Below are positions 45,092-53,116 of a stretch of 64,000 bases of DNA, one piece after another. Below the pieces are notes generated by a model. The model saw only the letters and a list, made by a program, of their open reading frames with translations. It was not told the origin of the DNA and did no database searches. The first letter of the stretch is position 1. Each line of letters starts with the position of its first letter. The position numbers and the translations under genes are program-made. The DNA is from Spartobacteria bacterium (GTDB lineage: Bacteria; Verrucomicrobiota; Verrucomicrobiia; Chthoniobacterales; UBA6821). The stretch is from assembly GCA_947471565.1 (NCBI GenBank), contig CANIVT010000003.1:1-64000 (forward strand), in the 5' to 3' direction.

Positions 45092-45679
45092 ATGAAACGC
45101 CACCTCCCCCTTCTCGTTCTCCTTGGGTCATCTCTCCCAGTCATGGCTCATCCGGCGGCCTACCATGCCCTGAATGCTGCTGAAGCCGCCAGCGCCGGTT
45201 TTCTTCATCCCCTTACGGGACTTGATCACTTGCTGGTCATGGTCGCGGTGGGTCTCTGGGCCGTCCGTCTTGGCGGCCGCGCCCTCTGGATGCTGCCCGG
45301 CGCCTTCGTCCTCCCAATGATTCTCGGGGGAGTGATCGGCACGGGAACCGCCCCCCAGCCCATGATCGAGCACGGGATCACCGCCTCGTTATTGATTCTA
45401 GGAGCAGCCCTAGGCATGGCCTGGAAGCCTTCCCTCCCTCTTGCCCTCGGCATGGTGGGACTCTGCGGAGCCTGCCACGGATTCGCCCACGGTTCCGAAA
45501 TGCCCAATGGCTCCATGCCCCTTGTCTTCTTGGCCGGCATGGCCGTTGCCACATCACTTTTGCACGCAGGCGGTGTCGCGGCGGGACTTTCCTGCGAAGG
45601 AAAGCGTCTGGAACCCGCCTTCCGCATGGCCGGGTTGGTCTTGATCATCTTCTCGGTGATCACGATCGTGGCGGGTTGA
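45092..45679 (+). CDS. HupE/UreJ-family metal transporter-like protein
   Basis: This 195-residue protein has a signal sequence (about 1-20), then the family motif HPLTGLDHLLVMVAVGLWA, and several more helices with a His-rich segment (CHGFAHGSEMP). HupE and UreJ proteins import nickel or cobalt. No hydrogenase or urease gene is visible, so the metal and enzyme served are unknown. It precedes a metal-type ABC transporter. Confidence 0.88.
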   Translation: MKRHLPLLVLLGSSLPVMAHPAAYHALNAAEAASAGFLHPLTGLDHLLVMVAVGLWAVRLGGRALWMLPGAFVLPMILGGVIGTGTAPQPMIEHGITASLLILGAALGMAWKPSLPLALGMVGLCGACHGFAHGSEMPNGSMPLVFLAGMAVATSLLHAGGVAAGLSCEGKRLEPAFRMAGLVLIIFSVITIVAG

Positions 45680-45745
45680 AGGTTCCGGTTGCTCTTCAGA
45701 ACTCCTCTTTCCCTCTATCCCGAGGGGAAGTAACCTTGTCACCTC

Positions 45746-46177
45746 ATGAAGGGAAATCCCGCCCTGCGAACCGTCTTGGTGCTGCTACTGCTCGCTGCGG
45801 TTGCTTACCCCGTCTCGCGGGTGATCTCACGCAGCGACCATCCCATACCCCACTCCCCCTCCACCCCGCCCTCCCCGGCTAATCATCCCGAGTCCCTAAC
45901 GGGAATGCTCCGGATCAAATCAGCCCCTGCCCCGCTCCACCTAGAGGTGAGCTCCGGAGGAAAGGTCGTCCTGGAAGCTACGGATTCCAACCGACGTGGT
46001 GAGTTCACCAGTCAACTTTCCCTTCCTCCGGGCAGTGATCTCATCGTGAGGGCAGAGTGGTCGGATGAGCTGCCGCATGCACTCCATGCGGAATTCATCC
46101 CCTCGGGAACCAACGCCACGGTCTCCCGCGACTACTGGTCCGGGCGCACACTGGAGGATGTCCTGAGCCTGCCATGA
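45746..46177 (+). CDS. Hypothetical protein with N-terminal membrane anchor
   Basis: This 143-residue protein has one hydrophobic segment (about 9-27) and a Ser/Pro/His-rich spacer (30-50). A small, beta-rich domain (about 52-143) with LHLEVSSGGKVV and DLIVRAEW follows. I recognise no family. It overlaps the metal ABC ATPase gene by four bases, so it is probably translated with it and may be a periplasmic accessory of that transporter. Confidence 0.7.
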   Translation: MKGNPALRTVLVLLLLAAVAYPVSRVISRSDHPIPHSPSTPPSPANHPESLTGMLRIKSAPAPLHLEVSSGGKVVLEATDSNRRGEFTSQLSLPPGSDLIVRAEWSDELPHALHAEFIPSGTNATVSRDYWSGRTLEDVLSLP

Positions 46178-46935
46178 GAGCGGAAGCACACCCCGATCCC
46201 CTGCTTATCGTGGAGGACCTGACGGTGAGCTACCACCGTGTTCCGGCGATTCATCATCTTTCCTTCTCGCTCGGCCGGGGACATTGCACCGGGATCTTCG
46301 GACCCAACGGAGCTGGAAAATCAACTCTACTCAAGAGCATCGCAGGGCTCTTAAGACCCGAGACGGGACGCATCCTGATTGGGCGCCGGGAACTTAGTAA
46401 AGCGGCCCCGCTCATCGCCTATCTCCCCCAGCGCGAATCGGTCGACTGGGATTTCCCTGTGACTGTGAGGGGACTTGTTGAAATGGGCCGCTACCACCAG
46501 GTGGGACTCCTGCACCCCTTCTCAAAAAAAGATGACGAGGCAGTCGACGGAGCCCTCTCACTGTTCGGACTCTCGGAGTTGGCGTGCCGACAGATCAAGG
46601 AACTCTCCGGAGGCCAACAACAGCGAGCCTTCCTAGCCCGGTCCTGGGCCCAGGAAGCCGACCTCTACCTGCTTGATGAACCCTTTGCCGGACTCGATCG
46701 GGGTAGCTCCGCCAACCTTGCGGGCGCGCTCCGGACGCTGGCCTCAAGGGGCAAACTCCTACTCGTCTCGCATCACGCGCTCTCGGAGGCGATCGACCTT
46801 TTCGACACGGCGATCCTGCTCAACGGCGAGATGGTCGCCTGCGGACCGACGGCGGAAACCCTTTCCCCGCGCAACCTCGAATGCGCCTACGGCACGGCGG
46901 TCTATTCAGGCCACCATCACCACGAGCACCGATGA
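46174..46935 (+). CDS. Metal ABC transporter ATP-binding protein (ZnuC/MntB-like)
   Basis: This 253-residue ABC ATPase has Walker A GPNGAGKS at 43-50, a Q-loop YLPQRESVDWDFPVTV that is characteristic of manganese/zinc/iron importers, signature LSGGQQQRAFLAR, Walker B LYLLDEPFAGLDR, and a His-rich tail (SGHHHHEHR). It overlaps the upstream small gene and the downstream permease by four bases each. Metal specificity (Zn, Mn or Fe) cannot be decided. Confidence 0.93.
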   Translation: MRAEAHPDPLLIVEDLTVSYHRVPAIHHLSFSLGRGHCTGIFGPNGAGKSTLLKSIAGLLRPETGRILIGRRELSKAAPLIAYLPQRESVDWDFPVTVRGLVEMGRYHQVGLLHPFSKKDDEAVDGALSLFGLSELACRQIKELSGGQQQRAFLARSWAQEADLYLLDEPFAGLDRGSSANLAGALRTLASRGKLLLVSHHALSEAIDLFDTAILLNGEMVACGPTAETLSPRNLECAYGTAVYSGHHHHEHR

Positions 46936-47870
46936 GCACGGACGGAATCCTGCATATCCTCACCGAGCCGTTCTCCTACGGTTTCATGCAGAGGGCGCTT
47001 CTCTCCTGCGCCCTGATCGGCTTTACCAACGGATTCCTCGGTACCTTTGTCATCCTGCGCCGCCAGGCCCTGCTTACTGACGCCCTCTCCCACTCGCTGC
47101 TTCCCGGACTCGCTGTTGCAGCGATCTTCGTGGGACTCTCCCCCGGGGGACTCTTGCTTGGGGGACTGATCGCAGCCCTGCTTGTGGCGTTGGGAGGCCA
47201 GCTCATCGCCCGCAATTCCCGACTCAAGGATGATACTGCCGTCGCGGCGCTCTACATCATCGCCTTCGCTCTGGGCATCCTGCTTCTGCGCTACGCCCGG
47301 GTGAAGGTGGACCTCATCCACTTCCTCTTCGGAAATATCCTCGGCGTGGGGAACGGCGACCTGTTGATCTCCTATGCTGCGGCAGGACTGACACTCGGAA
47401 TCCTCATCCCCTTCCAGCGTCCCGTTCTCCTGACACTCTTTGACGCCTCGGTCGCCCGCGCGACGGGCATTCGTACCGGATGGGTCGAGGCGGGCCTGCT
47501 CACCCTGATCGTGATGGCCCTTGTCGCCTCCCTTCAGGCAGTAGGCGTCCTGCTCTCGCTGGGACTGCTCATCCTGCCTGCCGCGACCGCCTATCTCATG
47601 ACCGATTCCTTCAGCCGGATGCTCTGGGGAAGCGCTGTTCTTGGACTGGCTGGGGCAATTGCGGGACTTCTTCTCTCCTTTCTCGCGAACATCCCCTCAG
47701 GTCCCTGCATTGTGCTCGTGCTCGCCGTGTTTCTGGGGATTGCTTACATCTTCTCACCGAGACACGGAGTCCTCAGCCGCTTTTTCAAGGGAAGGCATCT
47801 CCATGAGGAATCATTACGCCGTTGGAGTGGCCACGAAGGACACGATCATGATCTCCCCGGCGGCAACTGA
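46932..47870 (+). CDS. Metal ABC transporter permease (ABC-3 family)
   Basis: This 312-residue permease has about eight to nine hydrophobic segments. It shows the ABC-3 family motifs LGTFVILRRQALLTDALSHSLLPG, DTAVAALYIIAFALG and, later, LLSLGLLILPAATAYL. The C-terminus ends in a His/Asp-rich tail (GHEGHDHDL) like those of metal carriers. No substrate-binding protein gene is nearby. The ATG at 46932 overlaps the ATPase stop. Confidence 0.93.
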   Translation: MSTDGILHILTEPFSYGFMQRALLSCALIGFTNGFLGTFVILRRQALLTDALSHSLLPGLAVAAIFVGLSPGGLLLGGLIAALLVALGGQLIARNSRLKDDTAVAALYIIAFALGILLLRYARVKVDLIHFLFGNILGVGNGDLLISYAAAGLTLGILIPFQRPVLLTLFDASVARATGIRTGWVEAGLLTLIVMALVASLQAVGVLLSLGLLILPAATAYLMTDSFSRMLWGSAVLGLAGAIAGLLLSFLANIPSGPCIVLVLAVFLGIAYIFSPRHGVLSRFFKGRHLHEESLRRWSGHEGHDHDLPGGN

Positions 47871-47878
47871 GCGTCCCT

Positions 47879-47893
47879 AGCCCGAAGGGCTTT
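47879..47893 (+). terminator. Short hairpin after the metal permease (weak)
   Basis: AGCCC and GGGCT form a 5-bp stem around GAA, followed by TTTCC, 9 bp after the permease stop. The stem is short, so this is only a tentative terminator before murI. Confidence 0.3.
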
Positions 47894-47947
47894 CCGCCGG
47901 AGCATTGCTTGCATATCCTCCAATCCCTTTCCCAATCACTAATTTCC

Positions 47948-48757
47948 ATGGCATCTGCAAGGAACAGCAACTCCCCGATCGGAGTCTTCGACTCCGGCAT
48001 TGGTGGCCTCACCGTGGTCGCTGCCCTTCGCAAGGCACTACCCGGGGAACGGATTCTCTATGTGGGAGACACGGCACGCGTCCCCTACGGTGGGAAGAGC
48101 TCCGAAACGGTGACCCGCTATGCACGGGAGATTTCGGACCTTCTTCTGGGTGAGGGTGCCTCGATGATCGTGGTAGCCTGCAACACCGCGTCGGCATTGG
48201 CCGTACCGGAACTGGCTCAGTCATGCCCGGTACCGATGGTCGGTGTCCTGGAGCCCGGTGCAGCCGCGGCGGTCAAGGCAACGCGTTCCGGAAAGATCGG
48301 CGTTATCGGAACTCGTGCAACCATCGGCAGCGACGCCTACGGAAAGGCGATCCGCAGACTGTCGCCCGACCTGCAGCTCATCGCCGAATCGTGTCCCTTG
48401 CTCGTCCCCCTGATTGAGGAGGGATTACTGGAGGATGCCGTAACCGACATGGTTCTCCACCGCTATCTCGACCCGATGCTCCGCGAGGGGATCGACACCT
48501 TGGTCTTGGGATGCACGCACTACCCGCTACTCAAACCGGCAATCCAACGAATCTGTGGAGAGGGCGTGACACTGGTCGATTCAGCCGAGAACTGTGCCCT
48601 CACCGTCGCCGCGATGAGAACTAAAACAGAATCATCCGTTCCCTCCCAAGGGCCCGACATCATGCTGACAGATCCCTCCGAGGGATTCCTGCGCGAGGCG
48701 GCACGACAACTCGGCCTTCCGATCGGATCGGTGACGCTGAGAAGGATCGGGAGCTAA
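47948..48757 (+). CDS. murI: Glutamate racemase
   Basis: MurI makes D-glutamate for peptidoglycan. The 269-residue protein has the N-terminal GVFDSGIGGLTVV, the first catalytic Cys in VACNTASA, and the second in VLGCTHYPLL. The in-frame region upstream (TTG at 47909) does not look conserved, so the ATG at 47948 was chosen. It ends before a long AT-rich imperfect inverted repeat shared with the convergent binding-protein gene. Confidence 0.95.
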   Translation: MASARNSNSPIGVFDSGIGGLTVVAALRKALPGERILYVGDTARVPYGGKSSETVTRYAREISDLLLGEGASMIVVACNTASALAVPELAQSCPVPMVGVLEPGAAAAVKATRSGKIGVIGTRATIGSDAYGKAIRRLSPDLQLIAESCPLLVPLIEEGLLEDAVTDMVLHRYLDPMLREGIDTLVLGCTHYPLLKPAIQRICGEGVTLVDSAENCALTVAAMRTKTESSVPSQGPDIMLTDPSEGFLREAARQLGLPIGSVTLRRIGS

Positions 48758-48767
48758 GAGGGAGAGA

Positions 48768-48864
48768 GTTAAAACGTTGAAATGTGAAAGGTTAAAAAGG
48801 CGAGATAACCGCCGGCAGTTCATCGCCTGCCCTTTTTTAACTTTTTAACTTTTTTAACGTTTTT
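48768..48864. repeat. Heptad AT-rich inverted repeat between convergent genes (probable bidirectional terminator)
   Basis: The left part (48768-48802) is built of GTTAAAA/CGTTGAA/GTGAAAG/GTTAAAA-like words ending in AGGCG. The right part (about 48823-48864) is an imperfect complement (CGCC, then CTTTTTTAAC-like words). GGCGA/TCGCC with the flanking A and T runs makes a hairpin that can stop transcription both from murI and from the convergent binding-protein gene. Related runs occur at 18760 and 52995. Confidence 0.65.
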
Positions 48865-48873
48865 CTCCCCACA

Positions 48874-49995
48874 TCACGGTGCGATCGTCTCCACATAGGA
48901 GAACTTGCCATCCTTCACTTGAAGGATAACAGCCGGTTTGTTGGGATTGCGGTGGGCGTCGAGAGTGATTTTACCAGTCACCCCGACAAAGTCCTTGGTG
49001 GCCGCGAGCGCTGCGGTGACTTTTGCGGGATTGGTCGTGCCGGCGCGCTTCATGGCATCGGCAAGGAGCTTGAGCGAATCGTAACCGAGGGCGACCATGG
49101 CATCGGGATCGGTGTTGTATTTGGCGCGGTAGGCCTTCACGAACTCAACCACCTTCGGGTCGGTGCTCTGGTTGGAGAAGTGATTGGAGAAATAGCATCC
49201 CTCCACGGCTGGGCCACCCACGGCGACCAGCTCCGGAGAATCCCATCCGTCACCACCGATGAAGGGAACCGTAATGCCGAGCTGACGGGCCTGACGGATG
49301 ATGAGCGGAGCCTCGGTGTAGTAGGCGGGCAAAAAGATGACATCAGGATTGTCGGCCTTCACGGCGGTGAGTTGGGCGCTGAAGTCCTTGTCGCCACCAC
49401 TATAGCTTTGCTGACCGGTGATCATTCCACCCTCCTTGACAAACTCTTCCTTGAAGCTCTTGGCGAGACCGAGGCTGTAGTCCTTGGAAACGTCGGTGAG
49501 GACGGCTGCCTTCTTTGCGCCAAGCTTGCGTGCAAACTTTGCGCAAACCGTTCCCTGAAAGGGATCGATAAAGCAGACACGAAAGATGTGGTCGCCCACC
49601 TCGGTGACCTTCTCGTTGGTGGAGGCCGGGGTGATCATCGGAATCCCGCTTCGCTGGGCAATCGGGGCGGCCTCGAGCGACCTGCCCGAGGCAACCTCGC
49701 CGATCAGGGCGACAACTTTACTGCGGGTGATGAGTTCCCGGACCGCCGTCGAGGTCTCGCCGGGCTTGGACTGGTTGTCCTTGGTAATGAGTCGGAGCGG
49801 TTGCCCGAGTACTCCTCCGCTGGCATTGACCTCATCGAGTGCAAGACGGACCCCGTTGTCGGTGCTCTGGCCGAAGGTGGCCTGGGCGCCGGTCAACGAG
49901 GCGAACTGGCCGACAGGAATGCCGACTTCCTGCTTCTTCGAGCAGGAGGCGAGGGAGAACAAAATTGGAAGGAGGAGGACAATGCGACGGATCAT
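48874..49995 (-). CDS. ABC transporter substrate-binding protein (branched-chain amino acid type)
   Basis: This 373-residue lipoprotein has a signal with lipobox SLASC (about residue 18). A type I periplasmic binding fold of the LivJ/Peripla_BP_6 family follows: FASLTGAQATFGQST, GVRLALDEVNASGGVLGQPL, and GIPMITPASTNEKVTE in order. It should bind amino acids, amides or urea-like solutes. No permease or ATPase gene accompanies it, so it is an orphan here. Confidence 0.92.
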   Translation of the reverse strand: MIRRIVLLLPILFSLASCSKKQEVGIPVGQFASLTGAQATFGQSTDNGVRLALDEVNASGGVLGQPLRLITKDNQSKPGETSTAVRELITRSKVVALIGEVASGRSLEAAPIAQRSGIPMITPASTNEKVTEVGDHIFRVCFIDPFQGTVCAKFARKLGAKKAAVLTDVSKDYSLGLAKSFKEEFVKEGGMITGQQSYSGGDKDFSAQLTAVKADNPDVIFLPAYYTEAPLIIRQARQLGITVPFIGGDGWDSPELVAVGGPAVEGCYFSNHFSNQSTDPKVVEFVKAYRAKYNTDPDAMVALGYDSLKLLADAMKRAGTTNPAKVTAALAATKDFVGVTGKITLDAHRNPNKPAVILQVKDGKFSYVETIAP

Positions 49996-50054
49996 GTCGC
50001 GAGTATTCCCGCACTCAACAGGCTCTGCAAGCCCACCCTAGCCCACGACAGTCT

Positions 50055-50438
50055 TTACTTGGACCAATCAAGGGCGCCCTTCCTGATCGCGTAAAGATAG
50101 CCCGCAAAGAGGATGGCCGTGAAAGTCGCCAGCACGCCAAGGATTTCGACCCCGTATTGCTGTAGATACTCGCGGTAAACGACGGACCACGGGTAGAGGA
50201 AGACGATTTCGATATCGAACAGGATGAAGAGCATCGCCACCAAGTAGAACTTCACGCTGAAGCGCGGCTGGGGGCCTGGTTCCGGCAGCATACCGCACTC
50301 GTAGGGAACGTTCTTCACGCCCGTGGCACGACCGACCCGGCCCAGAAGAAGACTTCCCACCCAAGTGGTCAGAGCAAATCCGACTCCTGAAACGATATGA
50401 ATCAGAAGCGAGGCGTAAGGGTCAAGGGAGTGTTCCAT
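50055..50438 (-). CDS. nuoA: NADH-quinone oxidoreductase subunit A
   Basis: NuoA is a small three-helix membrane subunit of respiratory complex I. The 127-residue protein has three hydrophobic segments and the conserved KNVPYECGMLP, RFSVKFYLVAMLFILFDIE and FLYPW motifs. In most genomes nuoA is followed by nuoB; here the next gene on the strand is the unrelated binding protein, so the rest of the operon lies elsewhere. Confidence 0.95.
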   Translation of the reverse strand: MEHSLDPYASLLIHIVSGVGFALTTWVGSLLLGRVGRATGVKNVPYECGMLPEPGPQPRFSVKFYLVAMLFILFDIEIVFLYPWSVVYREYLQQYGVEILGVLATFTAILFAGYLYAIRKGALDWSK

Positions 50439-50544
50439 GAATAAATTCGAAACAGTTGAAAACGAAAGATGCGAGATCCTCGCCGAAAAACCCGCAGGAT
50501 GGAAAGCCGATTATCGCAAAGGCAGCAGACTGCCTCTCCTCAAC

Positions 50545-51051
50545 CTACTTCTTCTTGGCAACTTTGGCGGCAGGCTTCTTCGTCGGAGCCTTTATGGCCA
50601 CGACCTTGGCAACCTTCTTTACTGGTGCCTTCTTGGCAGGTGCGGCTTTCGTAGCTTTTGGGGCTTTGGCCACAGGTGCCTTAGCTGTGGGCTTACTAAC
50701 CGCAGGCTTATTGGCTGGGGCGGCTTTCTTTTCAGCAGGAGCCGAAACGGGCGTCGGGGGAACGAAAGGTTCCTCGGGAGCGATCGCATTGGCGAGGGAA
50801 GCGAGGCCCTTGTACTTCTTGCCGTTCTTCTTGACCATGTTGCGAGAAACAAGATGTTGCAGCTTCTCGTAAGCTCGGAGGCGGAGCATCTCCTCACCAC
50901 CGCTGGCGGCATTCCTCTTCTTAAGTCGGTCGTAGACGACGTCGAAGAGCTGCTTGAACTCGAAAGAAGCCCCCTTTTTCATCAGTACGGAAACAAGTTC
51001 CTCGGTGACCAGATCGGGGAGTCTGCGGGAGAAGGCGCTTTTACGTTGCAT
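50545..51051 (-). CDS. Histone H1-like protein with Lys/Ala/Pro-rich tail
   Basis: This is a 168-residue basic protein. Residues 1-95 look folded and helical (VTEELVSVLMKKG, YDRLKKRN, KLQHLVSRNMVKKNGKKYKGL), ending like a winged-helix wing. Residues about 105-168 are a low-complexity tail of KKAAPAxK and KAPVAKAPK-like repeats, as in eukaryotic H1 and bacterial H1-like nucleoid proteins. DNA binding is inferred. Transcription from a good sigma-70-type site at 51068-51096 is likely. Confidence 0.65.
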   Translation of the reverse strand: MQRKSAFSRRLPDLVTEELVSVLMKKGASFEFKQLFDVVYDRLKKRNAASGGEEMLRLRAYEKLQHLVSRNMVKKNGKKYKGLASLANAIAPEEPFVPPTPVSAPAEKKAAPANKPAVSKPTAKAPVAKAPKATKAAPAKKAPVKKVAKVVAIKAPTKKPAAKVAKKK

Positions 51052-51067
51052 GGCAATTCAGTCGTTC

Positions 51068-51096
51068 TTTGTAGCAATTGGCTGAACTTTTGTCAC
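51068..51096 (-). promoter_or_regulatory. Putative promoter of the histone H1-like gene
   Basis: On the minus strand GTGACA (51096-51091, five of six) and TACAAA (51073-51068, four of six) are separated by 17 bp, and the ATG follows about 16 nt after the -10 element. Confidence 0.5.
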
Positions 51097-51254
51097 ATAA
51101 AAAATATCACCCCCCTGATAATGAGTCACTTATGGAATGATTCATGAGGATGTTACAAAACTCGTGCAGGGATTCTCTACCCATGGATTGACTTCAGAAA
51201 ATCGGACACCCATTCTGTTTCCATCGCTCCCATCCCCCGGGGATCGTCCTGACG

Positions 51255-52985
51255 ATGAAAACCATCCTTTTTGTCTGTACCGGGAATGTCTGCCGTAGCC
51301 CCATGGCGGAGGGACTCTTGCGCCATGCCCTCGAGGAGCGTGATGAGCTTGGAAAGCGACACGAGAAGATCACCATCCTCTCTGCCGGAGTCAGTGCCAC
51401 CAAGGGGGCCAAGGCAAGCCAACCAGCCTTGGAAGCCTTGTCGGAACTCGGGATCCAGTTCGGATCCTTTCGTAGCCAACCAGTCACCGAGGAACTTCTG
51501 GATCGCTGCACCCATGTCTTCACCATGACCCGGGACCATTACCGGATCCTCGATCTCCTCTATCCCGAGCATTCTGCAAAGATCCGTCTCCTGGGAGAGT
51601 TCACCGCAAGGGGCGGCGATATTCCCGATCCCATCGGCCAGGGACTGCCGGTTTACCGGAAATGCCGCGATGTCATCAAAAGCGCGCTGGATCATCTGCT
51701 CGATTTCGTGAATCAATCTACCTCTTCACTTTCCGCCATGGCCTACGACAACAACCCCGCCCTCACCTCCACTGATCCCGAAATTGCTTCCGCCATCGCC
51801 GGCGAAGCCCACCGCCAACTCGAGCACATCGAGTTGATCGCCTCGGAAAATTACGCCAGCCGCGCGGTGATGGAGGCCCAGGGATCGTGCCTCACCAACA
51901 AATACGCCGAGGGCTATCCGGGACGCCGCTGGTACGGCGGCTGCGAGCATGCCGACGTGGTCGAGGTCCTCGCCATCGAGCGCGCGAAGAAGCTCTTTGG
52001 CGCCGAACACGCCAACGTTCAGCCCCACAGCGGCAGCCAGGCCAACATGGCCGTCTACTTCAGCGTGCTCCAGCCCGGCGACGCGATCCTTACCATGGAC
52101 CTCGCCCACGGAGGCCACCTGACCCACGGGCACAAGGCCAACTTCTCCGGCAAGCTCTATCAGGTCACCCACTATGGCGTGACCCAGGCCGACGGCCGCA
52201 TCGACTACGATGCCCTGGCCAAGCAAGCCCTTGAGGTGAAGCCCCGCATGATCACCGCAGGCGCCTCCGCCTACCCTCGCGAGATCGATTTCAAGAGGCT
52301 GCGCGAGATCGCCGACTCCGTCGGTGCCTACCTCTTCGTGGACATGGCCCATATCGCGGGCCTCGTGGCCGGAGGCGCGCATCCCAGCCCCGTCCCGTAC
52401 GCCGACTTCGTCACCACCACCACGCATAAGAGCCTCCGCGGCCCCCGCTCGGGCCTCATCCTCTGCCGCGAGCAATATGCCAAGAAAATCGACGGGCAGG
52501 TTTTCCCGGGCGTCCAGGGCGGCCCGCTCATGCACGTGATCGCCGCGAAGGCGGTCTGTTTCCACGAGGCGCTGCAGCCTGAATTCAAGGACTACGCCAA
52601 ACAGATCGTGCTCAACGCAAAGGCCCTCGCGGCCCGGTTGTCTATGCTCGGCTACACGATCAGCTCCGGCGGAACCGACAACCATGTCCTGCTCGTCGAC
52701 CTGCGCTCGCGCGGCATCAACGGCTTGGAGGCTCAGGAGGCACTCGACAAGGCAGCCATCACAGTCAACAAGAACGCCATCCCCTTCGACACCGAACCGA
52801 TTTCCAAGACAGGCGGCATCCGCCTCGGCACTCCCGCCATGACCACGCGAGGCCTGAAGGAAGAGGAGATGATGCAGGTCGCAGACTTCATCCACGCGGG
52901 CCTCGAGGCCCGCAACAACGAGGCGGCGCTGGCAAAACTCCGCAACGAGGTAACGAAGTTCACGGCCCGTTTTCCCCTGCCCTGA
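51255..52985 (+). CDS. glyA: Fusion of low-molecular-weight protein-tyrosine-phosphatase and serine hydroxymethyltransferase
   Basis: The single 576-residue frame carries two complete enzymes. Residues 1-153 are an [15 protein letters not shown] with catalytic Cys8 and Arg14, and DPIG for the acid loop. A short Ser/Thr linker (STSSLSA) leads to Met162, the usual GlyA start. From there the protein is serine hydroxymethyltransferase (about 415 residues), with [11 protein letters not shown], the PLP Lys392 in TTHKSLRGP, and the [10 protein letters not shown] end. GlyA converts Ser and THF to Gly and methylene-THF. I checked codons across the junction (51660-51740) and found no stop. A weak TTGACT at 51188 may be the -35 site. 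GlyA could also be made from an internal start at 51738, though no Shine-Dalgarno sequence is visible there. Confidence 0.9.
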   Translation: MKTILFVCTGNVCRSPMAEGLLRHALEERDELGKRHEKITILSAGVSATKGAKASQPALEALSELGIQFGSFRSQPVTEELLDRCTHVFTMTRDHYRILDLLYPEHSAKIRLLGEFTARGGDIPDPIGQGLPVYRKCRDVIKSALDHLLDFVNQSTSSLSAMAYDNNPALTSTDPEIASAIAGEAHRQLEHIELIASENYASRAVMEAQGSCLTNKYAEGYPGRRWYGGCEHADVVEVLAIERAKKLFGAEHANVQPHSGSQANMAVYFSVLQPGDAILTMDLAHGGHLTHGHKANFSGKLYQVTHYGVTQADGRIDYDALAKQALEVKPRMITAGASAYPREIDFKRLREIADSVGAYLFVDMAHIAGLVAGGAHPSPVPYADFVTTTTHKSLRGPRSGLILCREQYAKKIDGQVFPGVQGGPLMHVIAAKAVCFHEALQPEFKDYAKQIVLNAKALAARLSMLGYTISSGGTDNHVLLVDLRSRGINGLEAQEALDKAAITVNKNAIPFDTEPISKTGGIRLGTPAMTTRGLKEEEMMQVADFIHAGLEARNNEAALAKLRNEVTKFTARFPLP

Positions 52986-52994
52986 AGCAGGAGC

Positions 52995-53095
52995 GTTACA
53001 ACGTTAAAAAGTGAAACGTTGCAAAGGGCGTGGCGGAACATTCGCCTGCGGCTTTCAGGTTTCACACTTTTTAACATTCTAACCTTTTAACCTTT
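52995..53095. repeat. Heptad AT-rich inverted repeat between glyA and zwf
   Basis: The left part (52995-53030) strongly resembles the run at 48768 (GTTACAACGTTAAAAAGTGAAAC-like words ending in GGGCG). The right part (53058-53095) is a complementary set, with GTTTCACACTTTTTAAC opposite GTTAAAAAGTGAAAC. It can fold into a long imperfect hairpin. Confidence 0.65.
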
Positions 53096-53116
53096 CCCAC
53101 GTTCACTCCTCGTCCC

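Noticed and set aside
51726-52895. 389-codon minus-strand frame across glyA
   Set aside because: It is the complement of serine hydroxymethyltransferase codons and shows no recognisable domain.
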